A stretch of DNA of 17,403 bases from an uncultured Collinsella sp. (GCA_900549085.1 URMO01000042.1:1-17403), one strand, 5' to 3'; counted from the first letter of the stretch, positions 1 to 7,091 are shown. Translations and numbers: made by a program. The notes: generated by a model from the letters alone, not told the origin.

Positions 1-32
1 GCGTACACGAGAACCATTCCATTGGACAGACC

Positions 33-887
33 ATGGCCATCGCGCCCAAAAAGGGCCTGTTCGACGACATTTCAATTCCCCAGATCATCGCCGGCGCCGC
101 AGCTGCCGCCACGAGCGTCGCGCTTGCCTCCAAGATCGGTATCGCCGGATCGGTAATCGGCGCCGCCGTGAGCTCGGTCATCACCGTTGTGTCTTCGCAG
201 GTCTACCGCCACTTTATCTCTGCCAGCGCCGAAGCCCTCAAAGGTACGCACGCCGCCGTCGACTACCCCGCCGGCGCCTATGAGCCCGTTGAGTTTAATG
301 CCGAGGAGCACCTGGGCGGCGCCGCGACTACGCAGGAGATGCGCCAGATTGCAGGGCGCGCGACCACGGCGCGCGTCGCCCCCGACAGCCTGCGCGCCAA
401 GGCGGCGGCAGAGCGCAGCCAGACGCAAAAGAAGGTCATCGTCTTCTCGATCGCCATCGCCATCGTCGCGGTCATCGCCTGCGCCGGCGCCATCCTTATC
501 ACCACCGCCGGTGAGGGTCTGGGCGAGCGCCCCGAGCCGATTCTGTCGTCGCGAACGACGGAAAGTGATGCAAATGGCAACACCCATTCGCAAGACCAGC
601 AGGCACAGACGGACGGCACGCAAGACAGTTCTACCTCTGCCGACTCGTCATCGAACACCCAAAACCAATCGCAGGGCGCCAATTCCTCTACGAACAGCAG
701 CGGCACGCAATCCGGCACGACCGACTCAAGCCAAACGACTGACAGCTCGCAGCCGAGCACGGGCGACCAAACGAGCGACACCACGTCGGGAACGGGCACA
801 GCAGACTGCAACAACAGCAATTCGAGTGGCACCACATCGGGCACGACATCTGACAGTTCAAGCCAAGGCACGACATCGGGCAACTAG
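33..887 (+). CDS. Hypothetical membrane protein with Ser/Thr-rich tail
   Basis: I do not recognise a family. The 284-residue product from the ATG at 33 has an Ala/Gly-rich hydrophobic stretch at about residues 16-57, a charged middle part at about 60-134, a clear membrane segment at about 135-158 (preceded by KK), and a tail from about residue 172 made almost only of Ser, Thr, Gly, Asn, Gln and Asp. By the positive-inside rule the KK side is probably cytoplasmic, so the tail would lie outside the cell. The frame is open from 33 back to base 3 with no stop, and the site before the ATG is weak (GGA only), so the true start may lie before the window. A hairpin terminator follows the stop. The tail resembles a disordered cell-wall spacer, but I see no LPXTG motif or other anchor. 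Confidence 0.72.
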   Translation: MAIAPKKGLFDDISIPQIIAGAAAAATSVALASKIGIAGSVIGAAVSSVITVVSSQVYRHFISASAEALKGTHAAVDYPAGAYEPVEFNAEEHLGGAATTQEMRQIAGRATTARVAPDSLRAKAAAERSQTQKKVIVFSIAIAIVAVIACAGAILITTAGEGLGERPEPILSSRTTESDANGNTHSQDQQAQTDGTQDSSTSADSSSNTQNQSQGANSSTNSSGTQSGTTDSSQTTDSSQPSTGDQTSDTTSGTGTADCNNSNSSGTTSGTTSDSSSQGTTSGN

Positions 888-917
888 GCGCTGCATCCCC
901 AGATAGGCAGCCTGTAC

Positions 918-954
918 AACGGGCGCGAATCGATATCGGTTTGCGCCCGTTTGC
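918..954 (+). terminator. Hairpin terminator after the first gene
   Basis: The arms AACGGGCGC (918-926) and GCGCCCGTT (943-951) pair perfectly over 9 bp around a 16-nt loop, and a short T stretch follows. The site is 30 nt after the stop codon. The U tract is short, so termination may be partial. Confidence 0.6.
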
Positions 955-995
955 CTTGGGTGCCGCCATGGCAAACGCTATGCGATGGTAAGATG

Positions 996-1011
996 CTTTA
1001 CGTGTGTAAAG
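996..1011 (+). promoter_or_regulatory. Inverted repeat abutting the SD of the next gene
   Basis: CTTTAC (996-1001) and GTAAAG (1006-1011) form a perfect 6-bp inverted repeat with a GTGT centre. The right arm runs directly into the Shine-Dalgarno GAGGAG (1011-1016) of the gene starting at 1024. It could be a protein operator, or an RNA hairpin that limits access to the ribosome site. A weak -10-like TAAGAT lies at 989-994, but I see no convincing -35. Confidence 0.35.
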
Positions 1012-1023
1012 AGGAGATTTGCC

Positions 1024-2310
1024 ATGAGCAAGACAATAGTTAGGCCCACGCTATCGCTGGGCAACCACATCTACCTGTATCGCCTGCTGCGCGATGCGAT
1101 TGGGTGCGGCAAGCAAACGTTTATGACGCAGGTCGAGGAGGCACTCGCCGCGGGCGACATGGCCGCTTATGACCTGGGCTTCGAGTCCACGCGCGAGCTG
1201 CTCGAGGAGCTCGATGACTGCATTAAGCTGACCGTCTTTAAGGGCGGTCGCCTGTATGCCACCGTCATCGCCAACGATGCCTGGGATGCCGCCCTTGCCA
1301 AGGGCGAGGACAAGCTCAAGGCCGCCAAGGGCGCCAAGCAGTCCTACAAAAAGAAGAAGCGCGGCGAGAAGGACCTGAAGGCCGTGCGCCCCAAGCACGT
1401 TAAGCGTCCCGAGCCCGTAGTTGAAGCTGTGCCCGAGCCCGAGCCCGAGATCGAAGTCGCTATTGAGGTAACGGCAGAAGCCGAAACCGAAATCGCCGCC
1501 ACGACCGATCCCGAAGTCATATCCGAGCAGGAAGTCACTGCTGAGCTCAACGAAGCTCCCAAGTCGACAACCGAAGAAGCCGCTAACCAACCCGAGACGT
1601 CTGCGTTCCAAAACAGCGATGTCTTTGGCGACGAGGCCGAGGACGATCAGCCCGCCGATCAAGGCGCTTCCGAGTCGACGCCGGAGCCCGAGACGCCGCA
1701 GCCCGCCATCTCGCTTACGGTCGTCTACGACCCCGAGAACGCCAACGCCGGCATCACCACCATGGCATCCACGCCCATCGAGGCAAAGTCGAGCGTCGAG
1801 AACGAGAACGCGACGCAGGTTGAGGTTGAAACTGCAGCTGCAGACGCATCCGTCACCTTGAAGGCCGCAGATTCCACGATCAAGCCGGAAGCGACGCCGG
1901 AGCCCGCACCCGTCATCGAATCCGCGCCCACCTCTGCTTGCGACCAAATTCCCGCACCCGCGCCGGATTCGGCACCCACTGCGGCCCCAACCCCCGCATC
2001 TGCAGCGCCCGCCATCCCCGAGGACTTCCCCGTCGATTTCGCAACCGAGGTCTTCTGCCCCGGCCCGCTTCTGCACCAGCTGTCGACCTATCTCCCCTAC
2101 GGCGCCGACACGCTCGGCATCGTCGGCGAGTACTACTGGATCGCCCGCGAACGCGGCACCATCGAGGCCGCGCGAAACCGCGCAAGCTTCCCCCTGCGCT
2201 ACACGCAGGCCGGCGAGCGCCGCGAGGTTACCGTGCGCATTCGCCGCAACACCACAGGCGGTCTCGGAGCCGCCTGGACCATCGACAAGGTCGAAGCCCC
2301 GGTCGAGTAA
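1024..2310 (+). CDS. Two-domain protein with long disordered Pro/Glu/Ala linker
   Basis: The product is 428 residues from the ATG at 1024. I chose this start over an in-frame one at 985 because GAGGAG (1011-1016) sits 7 nt upstream. Residues 1-95 look like a compact alpha/beta domain, with a stretch (about 48-80) reading like a small winged helix: YDLGFESTRELLEEL, then a beta hairpin TVFKGGRLYATV. This is reminiscent of OST-HTH/LOTUS-type folds, but that is only an impression. Residues about 98-135 are very rich in Lys. About 135-330 are low-complexity Pro, Glu, Ala and Thr. The last 95 residues form a second ordered domain containing EYYWIARERGTIEAARNR and a beta-rich end. No signal peptide or membrane segment is visible, so it is probably cytoplasmic. 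A basic patch next to a winged-helix-like domain would fit nucleic-acid binding, which is inference. Confidence 0.8.
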   Translation: MSKTIVRPTLSLGNHIYLYRLLRDAIGCGKQTFMTQVEEALAAGDMAAYDLGFESTRELLEELDDCIKLTVFKGGRLYATVIANDAWDAALAKGEDKLKAAKGAKQSYKKKKRGEKDLKAVRPKHVKRPEPVVEAVPEPEPEIEVAIEVTAEAETEIAATTDPEVISEQEVTAELNEAPKSTTEEAANQPETSAFQNSDVFGDEAEDDQPADQGASESTPEPETPQPAISLTVVYDPENANAGITTMASTPIEAKSSVENENATQVEVETAAADASVTLKAADSTIKPEATPEPAPVIESAPTSACDQIPAPAPDSAPTAAPTPASAAPAIPEDFPVDFATEVFCPGPLLHQLSTYLPYGADTLGIVGEYYWIARERGTIEAARNRASFPLRYTQAGERREVTVRIRRNTTGGLGAAWTIDKVEAPVE

Positions 2311-2311
2311 A

Positions 2312-2351
2312 AAACGGCCTCGGATAGCCAATTGACCATCCGAGGCCGTTT
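2312..2351. terminator. Strong bidirectional terminator between convergent genes
   Basis: A 14-bp perfect stem is formed by AAACGGCCTCGGAT (2312-2325) and ATCCGAGGCCGTTT (2338-2351) around a 12-nt loop. Six A residues at the left edge (about 2309-2314) give a good U tract on the - strand, while the + strand side has only three T. It lies between the + gene ending at 2310 and the - gene ending at 2365 and can serve both. Confidence 0.9.
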
Positions 2352-2364
2352 GAATTCAGGCCTT

Positions 2365-2757
2365 TTAGTTGTCATCGGCGCATATAGACACCAGAGAAGC
2401 GAGCTCATCCTCAAGTTGCGGAGCAAAGTATCTAAAAGAAACCTGCGCTCCAGTCGGTATCGACTCAATCATATTCGCAGCATTATCTGAAACTCGGTAC
2501 GATGCAGTTTCACCTGTCTTCAAATCCTCTATTGAGCAGACGGCGTCTTCAGCATCAATCGACCTAAGCACGCCTTTTCCTTGTAACATCACATCGGCAT
2601 GCCCGCCAGCTATTTCTAATGAACCTGAGTCTGTCGCAGTCACTTCTCCGGAACCTCCGCGCGATATCTCTTCCTTTGTTGAACAGCCCACCAATGAAGC
2701 CATCAGCACCAAAGACAGAGCTAGACGAATCGCCCTACTTCGAAAAAGTCGTTCCAT
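2365..2757 (-). CDS. Small predicted lipoprotein
   Basis: The product is 130 residues from the ATG at 2755-2757. I chose this start because it gives a clean lipoprotein signal peptide: basic MERLFRSRAIR, a hydrophobic core, then a lipobox LVGC with the lipidated Cys at residue 25. In-frame starts at 2769 and 2784 would lengthen the basic N-terminus. The mature part (about 105 residues) appears beta-rich, with Gly/Ser/Thr-rich strands and no motif I recognise. The gene overlaps the 3' end of the upstream peptidase-like gene by 23 nt, which suggests translational coupling and a shared role at the cell surface. Its base composition is AT-richer than the flanking genes, like its partner. It could be a partner, chaperone or inhibitor of the peptidase-like protein, but no inhibitor family is recognisable. 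Confidence 0.72.
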   Translation of the reverse strand: MERLFRSRAIRLALSLVLMASLVGCSTKEEISRGGSGEVTATDSGSLEIAGGHADVMLQGKGVLRSIDAEDAVCSIEDLKTGETASYRVSDNAANMIESIPTGAQVSFRYFAPQLEDELASLVSICADDN

Positions 2758-3862
2758 AAGTCCACGCATAATAGCTCTGATCATACTTCAGGAAGGATAA
2801 AGATGAATTCCAGCCGTCCGCTATGCCAATCATCTGCCTTGTCTCTCCAGTTTTCTTACCAGTAAGTGTGGCGTAAGCCTCCGCTGTTACAGAATGGGCT
2901 GATCCGTTGTACAAACTCGCATGTAAAACATTCGGTCTATTAGAGTTAATCTCATTTTGAATGCTCGCGATAGCCGGAGAGGAGACAGTGCGGGCGATAA
3001 GAGTACTTCCTCTGCTTGCGCAGTAATTTGTAAACCCCGTTGCACAGGTTGATATCGGCGTTCCACCCAAAACAACGCCGGGAACAGTCTGTTCTTCATC
3101 GGAAAGAGCATGGGTATTGGTGTAATTCCATATCTGCATATATTGCGAAGGGTCGCTATATAAATTGGCAATGCCATACAGTTCCGCAACGTTCGAAAAA
3201 GCTGTCACCATACAAGCATAGTGGGCGGTAAGCCTCTTAATCTCGCTTTCATCATATGACATAAACTGAGAAATGGAACGAAATCCAGATACTGTGTAAT
3301 CCTGCATTTGAGTTGCGTAAATTACAACATCGTTCCAGCTTGAAGGTTTATTCGATAAAACGACAGGCCGTCCTTCTATGGAAACAGCCGGGATTGTTCT
3401 TCCGCAATTTGTTGTTATTGAACCGTCCAAAGATTGCACGCCGAATTCGAATGGATTGATCATTACGACTGGGTTATTGAACGAATAAGACTCGACACCA
3501 AGATCTCCTCCCCGATCCATAGGGCTGACTAAGCCATCTCCAAAACGATATCCCGTAAGTATTTCATCATCTGAAGCATCTAAAACCAAATAGCCCGCGG
3601 CTCTATTGGATGTCACAACCGGAACAATGTAACCAAGCGGGGACCCATCAACATCTACAAAAGGAATAGGGTCAGAAGGCGTATACGAATAGCCGAGGAG
3701 TCCCTTTATATATTTATCGGCAAGCTCTTGCGCAATTTCAGAAGTAAATTGTATCTGCTCACCATCAATATTGCCCGTCGAAGCAAAAACCTCTTTCGGA
3801 CGTGCGGCTAAGGCGACAATTGAAGACGCGACAAGTTGCAGAAAACGACGACGCGAAAGCAT
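2735..3862 (-). CDS. Tat-exported C39/C10-like cysteine peptidase-like protein
   Basis: The 375-residue product begins with MLSRRRFLQL, an excellent twin-arginine (SRRxFL) export signal, followed by a hydrophobic stretch ending near FAS at 26-28. Residues about 40-95 (AQELADKYIKGLLGY, then a beta hairpin ending AGYLVLDA) resemble the propeptide-type module of streptopain-like proteins. The later part has the papain-fold order of active-site motifs: Cys217 in HYACMVTAFSNVAELY, a GFTNYCASRG stretch (276-285), His323 in GSAHSVTAEAY, and Asn352 in ADGWNSS. This suggests an extracellular cysteine peptidase or peptidase-like binding protein of the C39-like group. The usual Gly after the nucleophilic Cys (CGxT) is Met here, so activity is not certain. 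The site before the ATG is weak (AAGAAG). It is transcribed with the overlapping lipoprotein gene downstream. Confidence 0.75.
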   Translation of the reverse strand: MLSRRRFLQLVASSIVALAARPKEVFASTGNIDGEQIQFTSEIAQELADKYIKGLLGYSYTPSDPIPFVDVDGSPLGYIVPVVTSNRAAGYLVLDASDDEILTGYRFGDGLVSPMDRGGDLGVESYSFNNPVVMINPFEFGVQSLDGSITTNCGRTIPAVSIEGRPVVLSNKPSSWNDVVIYATQMQDYTVSGFRSISQFMSYDESEIKRLTAHYACMVTAFSNVAELYGIANLYSDPSQYMQIWNYTNTHALSDEEQTVPGVVLGGTPISTCATGFTNYCASRGSTLIARTVSSPAIASIQNEINSNRPNVLHASLYNGSAHSVTAEAYATLTGKKTGETRQMIGIADGWNSSLSFLKYDQSYYAWTYGTTFSK

Positions 3863-4103
3863 ATGTTCTTCTTTCTAGAGAAGCGACTTATAAGGTACTC
3901 CTATTCTATAATCTTTTTTTAACGTTACAGCACTGGTTATATTTCAATTCGATTTGCTTATGTCCTTGCAACCCAATGCGTCTTTACGTTTTAAACGGAA
4001 TTAGAAAATCACTCATAGCAAAAACGGGCTTTAATCCCAAAGAGATGACTTTGATTATGAATCAAACCAGCAGCCAGGGCATAGCTGCAGTGCAATCGCT
4101 ACA
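3863..4103. other. AT-rich intergenic stretch, no gene supported
   Basis: This stretch separates the peptidase-like gene from the ettA terminator. It is AT-rich and contains a -10-like TAGAAT on the - strand (complement of 3903-3908), which could belong to the promoter of the peptidase-like gene, but no matching -35 is visible. A short + frame from 3975 has no ribosome site and runs into the terminator, so I do not call it. Confidence 0.4.
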
Positions 4104-4136
4104 AGAAAGGCCGCCCTTGGTGGCGGCCTTTCTACT
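4104..4136 (-). terminator. Terminator of ettA
   Basis: AGAAAGGCCGCC (4104-4115) and GGCGGCCTTTCT (4122-4133) form a 12-bp perfect stem with a 6-nt loop. On the - strand the stem is followed by T residues. It begins 9 nt past the stop codon of ettA. The symmetric T/A flanks may also allow function on the other strand. Confidence 0.88.
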
Positions 4137-4141
4137 TGCTA

Positions 4142-5821
4142 CTAGTCGCGCGTCAGCTTGCGGTGGATACGATGCGGCTGGGCTGCGTCCTCGCCCAGGC
4201 GCTCGATACGGTTGGCTTGATAGGCCTCAAAGTTGCCCTCGAACCAATACCAGTTGCCCGGATTCTCGTCGGTGCCCTCCCACGCCAGAATGTGCGTGGC
4301 GACGCGGTCCAGGAACATGCGGTCGTGGCTAATGACCACCGAGCAGCCCGGGAACTCGAGCAGCGCCGCTTCGAGCGAGGACAGCGTCTCGACGTCGAGG
4401 TCGTTCGTGGGCTCGTCGAGCAGCAGCAGGTTGCCGCCCTGCTTGAGCGTGAGCGCCAGGTTCAGACGATTGCGCTCACCACCGGAGAGTACGCCAGCAC
4501 GCTTCTGCTGGTCCTGGCCCTTAAAGCCAAAGCTCGCCACGTACGCGCGGCTCGGAACCTCGGTCTCGCCGACCATCATGTGGTCCAGGCCGTCCGAGAC
4601 GACCTCCCACAGGTTCTTATCGGGGTCGATGCCAGAACGGTTCTGGTCGACGTAAGAGATCTTGACGGTCTCGCCCACCTCGAGCTCGCCCGAAGTCAGC
4701 GGCTCCAGACCCACAATCGTCTTGAACAGCGTGGTCTTACCGACACCGTTGGGGCCGATGACGCCCACGATGCCGTTGCGCGGCAGGGTGAACGAAAGGT
4801 CATCGATGAGCACGCGGCCATCGAATTCCTTGTGCAGATGATGAGCCTCAAGCACCTTGTTGCCCAGACGCGGTCCAACGGGAATGCGGATGTCGGTCCA
4901 GTCGAGCTTCTGGCTTGCGCGGGCCTCGGCCTCCATCTCCTCGTAGCGAGCCAAACGGGCCTTGTTCTTGGCCTGACGAGCCTTGGGCGAGCTGCGCACC
5001 CACTCGAGCTCGGCCTCCATGCGCTTGGCGAGCTTGGCGTCACGGTTGCCCTGCGCCTCGATGCGGGCGGCCTTGGTCTCCAGATACGTGGAGTAGTTGC
5101 CCTTGTAGGGATAAAGGTGACCGCGGTCGACCTCGCAGATCCACTCGGCAACATTATCCAGGAAGTAGCGATCGTGCGTGACGGCCAGAACGGCACCCTG
5201 GTAGTTGTGCAGGAAATGCTCGAGCCACAGGATCGACTCGGCGTCCAGGTGGTTTGTGGGCTCGTCGAGCAGCAGCAGGTCGGGAGCCTCGAGCAGCAGC
5301 TTGCACAGGGCCACGCGACGGCGCTCGCCGCCGGAAAGCACGTTAACCGGCATGTCAGAATCGGGCAGCTGCAGGGCGTCCATGGCCTGACCGAGCTTGG
5401 AATCGATATCCCAGCCGTCGGCGGCGTCAATCTCGTCCTGGAGCTTGCCCATCTCGGCCATGAGGGCGTCCATGTCACAGTCCGGGTCGCACATCTCCTC
5501 GCCGATCTTGTTGAAGCGATCGACCTTGGCGATCATGTCGCCAAATGCCATGCGCACGTTCTCGATGACGGTCTTGTCGTCATCGAGCGGCGGCTCCTGC
5601 TGCAGGATACCCACGGTGTAGCCGGGGGTGAGCCTGGCATCGCCGTTGGAGACCTCCTCGATGCCGGCCATGATCTTGAGCAGGGTCGACTTGCCCATAC
5701 CGTTGGGACCCACAACGCCGATCTTGGCACCGGGGTAGAAGCTCAGGGTCACGTCGTCAAGGATTACCTTGTCGCCATGGGCCTTGCGAGCCTGATACAT
5801 CTGGTAGATAAACTCCGCCAT
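4142..5821 (-). CDS. ettA: Energy-dependent translational throttle protein EttA (ABC-F)
   Basis: The 559-residue product is a soluble ABC-F ATPase with two nucleotide-binding domains and no membrane segments. Walker A is GPNGMGKS (38-45) in domain 1 and GPNGVGKT (356-363) in domain 2. The signatures LSGGERRR (from 162) and LSGGERNR (from 446) and the Walker B motifs LLLLDEPTNHLD (from 182) and LLLLDEPTNDLD (from 465) are all complete. The segment at about 95-150 corresponds to the EttA arm, and the basic linker at about 245-305 contains ELEWVRSSPKARQAK, close to the E. coli EttA linker as I recall it. EttA is about 555 residues in E. coli and binds the ribosomal E site, gating the first elongation steps according to ATP/ADP level. 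The start has an AAAGGAT site about 12 nt upstream. It lies alone between two terminators. Confidence 0.95.
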   Translation of the reverse strand: MAEFIYQMYQARKAHGDKVILDDVTLSFYPGAKIGVVGPNGMGKSTLLKIMAGIEEVSNGDARLTPGYTVGILQQEPPLDDDKTVIENVRMAFGDMIAKVDRFNKIGEEMCDPDCDMDALMAEMGKLQDEIDAADGWDIDSKLGQAMDALQLPDSDMPVNVLSGGERRRVALCKLLLEAPDLLLLDEPTNHLDAESILWLEHFLHNYQGAVLAVTHDRYFLDNVAEWICEVDRGHLYPYKGNYSTYLETKAARIEAQGNRDAKLAKRMEAELEWVRSSPKARQAKNKARLARYEEMEAEARASQKLDWTDIRIPVGPRLGNKVLEAHHLHKEFDGRVLIDDLSFTLPRNGIVGVIGPNGVGKTTLFKTIVGLEPLTSGELEVGETVKISYVDQNRSGIDPDKNLWEVVSDGLDHMMVGETEVPSRAYVASFGFKGQDQQKRAGVLSGGERNRLNLALTLKQGGNLLLLDEPTNDLDVETLSSLEAALLEFPGCSVVISHDRMFLDRVATHILAWEGTDENPGNWYWFEGNFEAYQANRIERLGEDAAQPHRIHRKLTRD

Positions 5822-5863
5822 ATGCCTGTTCTATCCTTTCTACCTGCTGTTTTCCTATTCTTG

Positions 5864-5885
5864 TTTCGCTTTAGTGGAAACGAAA
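5864..5885 (-). promoter_or_regulatory. Hairpin in the ettA leader
   Basis: TTTCGCTT (5864-5871) and AAACGAAA (5878-5885) pair over 8 bp (one position G-U on the - strand RNA) with a 6-nt loop. It lies about 43 nt upstream of the ettA start, between the preceding terminator and the ribosome site. Its role is unknown; it could be part of a leader or an operator. I could not identify a convincing ettA promoter. Confidence 0.3.
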
Positions 5886-5912
5886 TGAGGAAACCAGCTC
5901 TGAAACTTAACG

Positions 5913-5939
5913 AAAAAGGGGCATGGTTGCCCATACCCC
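5913..5939 (-). terminator. Terminator of the sdpR-sdpI operon
   Basis: On the - strand GGGGTATGG pairs with CCATGCCCC (9 bp with one G-U) around a GCAA tetraloop of the stable GNRA type, and five T follow directly (complement of the A run at 5913-5917). It lies 67 nt after the sdpI stop and separates that operon from ettA. Confidence 0.9.
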
Positions 5940-5951
5940 CTAATACTACCT

Positions 5952-5971
5952 GGGAAAAGTTCCCCCGGAAC
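5952..5971. repeat. Two overlapping inverted repeats downstream of sdpI
   Basis: GGGAA-aag-TTCCC (5952-5964) and GTTCC-ccc-GGAAC (5959-5971) share the central GTTCCC segment, so only one can fold at a time in RNA. They sit just upstream (in + coordinates, downstream in transcription) between sdpI and its terminator. Their function is unknown. Confidence 0.3.
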
Positions 5972-6006
5972 ATACTATGAACTGCGTACGCTAGTTTTCC
6001 GCAACC

Positions 6007-6711
6007 TTAGCGAACGGCCCGCTGCGATTTGCGCCACAGCAGATACGAGTAGACGTAGACGGCTCCGACCGAACCAAACGCCAGAACCGCAATCACCGCG
6101 GCGACGACTTCACTCGAAAGCACGCTGCCTGCCACGCCCATCACAATCAGGCCAATACCCAGCACCATAAAGCAGGCGCCGCCAAAACGCTGCGTACGGC
6201 GCCAGTTCTCGGGATCGGCAAGCGCCCAAGGTGTCTTGATACCGAGCGTATAGTTCCGCTTCACACGCGGCAAGTAGTTGCCTACGCCGATGAACAGCAG
6301 ACCGACAGCACCGGAAATCAGCACGTTGACCGAACCGACCGCCGGCACCACGTCCCAGATCGTAAGCTCACCCAACCAGCTTATGGCGCACATAAACAAG
6401 GTGAAGGCGATTACGAAGCCCTGATAGAACTTGCCCGAGGTTCGATATGCCTCACCTTTGGGGTCGACGCGCGGCACCACGCAGAACATTGCGAGAAGCG
6501 CCAGAGGCAGCACGCCGAGCGCGGAGGCCATCCAGCTAGGACCCCAACCGTCGACGGCGCCGTTCGCGCCCCAGTGCGTGGGAATCTGCGCAGGCAAGCT
6601 CGGCATCACCATGAGATGCGCTACGACATTGGCGACGCACAGAGCGACCAGCGCAACCCACACGCGCGACGATACCCCCGTGGGGTGAATGCCCTTGTTT
6701 TCGTTATTCAT
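6007..6711 (-). CDS. sdpI: SdpI-family immunity-type membrane protein
   Basis: The 234-residue polytopic membrane protein has an N-terminal DUF1648-like part (PSLPAQIPTHWGANGAVDGWG) and a C-terminal SdpI domain marked by LPRVKRNYTLGIKTPWALADPENW. About six membrane segments are visible. In Bacillus subtilis SdpI gives immunity to the exported toxin SdpC and also acts as the sensor that sequesters the repressor SdpR at the membrane. The ATG at 6709-6711 overlaps the end of sdpR by 8 nt and has the SD-like GAAGGTGAT 4 nt upstream. A GTG at 6720 is a less likely start. No sdpC-like toxin gene or sdpAB maturation genes are in the window, so it may protect against toxins from other strains or serve another envelope role. 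Confidence 0.88.
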   Translation of the reverse strand: MNNENKGIHPTGVSSRVWVALVALCVANVVAHLMVMPSLPAQIPTHWGANGAVDGWGPSWMASALGVLPLALLAMFCVVPRVDPKGEAYRTSGKFYQGFVIAFTLFMCAISWLGELTIWDVVPAVGSVNVLISGAVGLLFIGVGNYLPRVKRNYTLGIKTPWALADPENWRRTQRFGGACFMVLGIGLIVMGVAGSVLSSEVVAAVIAVLAFGSVGAVYVYSYLLWRKSQRAVR

Positions 6712-6982
6712 CCTTATCACCTTCCGTGTTTGTAAAGCCCATAAACCAACCGATCAAGTCCTGCATGACGGTGGTGTTTAAGCTGTAAACGATGTTTTGG
6801 CCATGACGTTCGTCGGTCACCAACCCGGCGTTTTTGAGCGTCGCCAAGTGATGGCTCAACGACGGCTTGCTGATGTCAAAATGCTCGGCAAGCTCCCCGG
6901 CCGTGCGATTGCCATCGCGCAGCAGTTCCAAAATATGACGCCGTGTAGGATCGGCAAGCGCCTTAAAACCCTCTCCCGGCAT
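6704..6982 (-). CDS. sdpR: ArsR-family repressor, SdpR-like
   Basis: The 92-residue winged-helix protein has FKALADPTRRHILELL (about 5-20), recognition region HFDISKPSLSHHLATLKNAGLV (about 34-55) and the wing ERHGQNIVYSLN. The C-terminal NTTVMQDLIGWFMGF matches SdpR proteins. No metal-binding ELCVCDL-type motif is present, as expected for this metal-independent group. I chose the ATG at 6980-6982 because AGGAGGT lies about 4 nt upstream, and because the longer in-frame start at 7018 falls inside the promoter -10. In B. subtilis SdpR represses sdpRI until SdpI sequesters it. The gene overlaps sdpI by 8 nt, so the two are coupled. Confidence 0.92.
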   Translation of the reverse strand: MPGEGFKALADPTRRHILELLRDGNRTAGELAEHFDISKPSLSHHLATLKNAGLVTDERHGQNIVYSLNTTVMQDLIGWFMGFTNTEGDKDE

Positions 6983-7016
6983 AAGACCTCCTCTCATCAT
7001 TTCGTTCGACGCGCAC

Positions 7017-7045
7017 ACTATACTCGATATTTAGATGTTTGTCTA
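7017..7045 (-). promoter_or_regulatory. sdpR-sdpI promoter
   Basis: On the - strand TAGACA (complement of 7040-7045, 5 of 6 to the -35 consensus), a 17-nt spacer, and TATAGT (complement of 7017-7022, 5 of 6 to the -10) form a good sigma-A-type promoter. The predicted transcript begins near 7010, giving a leader of about 28 nt that holds the strong ribosome site. Confidence 0.75.
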
Positions 7046-7068
7046 ACTATCTAATACAGTAACATCTA
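7031..7068. promoter_or_regulatory. Nested palindromes, likely SdpR operator
   Basis: TTAGA-tgtttg-TCTAA (7031-7046) is a perfect inverted repeat covering the -35 of the sdpR promoter. A second, wider repeat pairs TAGATGTT (7032-7039) with AACATCTA (7061-7068), perfect over 8 bp. ArsR-type dimers bind such 12-2-12-like AT-rich palindromes, so autorepression is likely. The second half-site reaches towards the divergent small-peptide promoter. Confidence 0.6.
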
Positions 7069-7091
7069 TAGAACATTCGTTCGTGTTTAGT

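Noticed and set aside
570..887. Short repeated units in the Ser/Thr-coding tail as a CRISPR or tandem repeat
   Set aside because: The repeats are short, irregular and explained by low-complexity protein coding; there are no evenly spaced repeats and spacers.
1051..2331. A 426-residue - strand frame opposite the linker protein
   Set aside because: It is rich in Gly, Leu, Arg and Cys as expected for the antisense of a Pro/Glu/Ala-coding sequence, and it runs across the strong terminator at 2312-2351. The + strand frame has an ideal SD.
3975..4140. A short + strand reading frame starting MRLYVLNG
   Set aside because: There is no ribosome site, and the frame passes through the ettA terminator and into antisense of ettA.
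4136..5980. A 614-residue + strand frame, longer than ettA itself
   Set aside because: It is a mirror of ettA in a GC-rich gene; it has no domain motifs, while the - strand encodes a complete ABC-F ATPase with both Walker and signature motifs.
6983..7018. Longer sdpR start at 7018
   Set aside because: That codon overlaps the -10 of the predicted promoter, whereas the start at 6982 has AGGAGGT at the right distance and gives the usual SdpR length.
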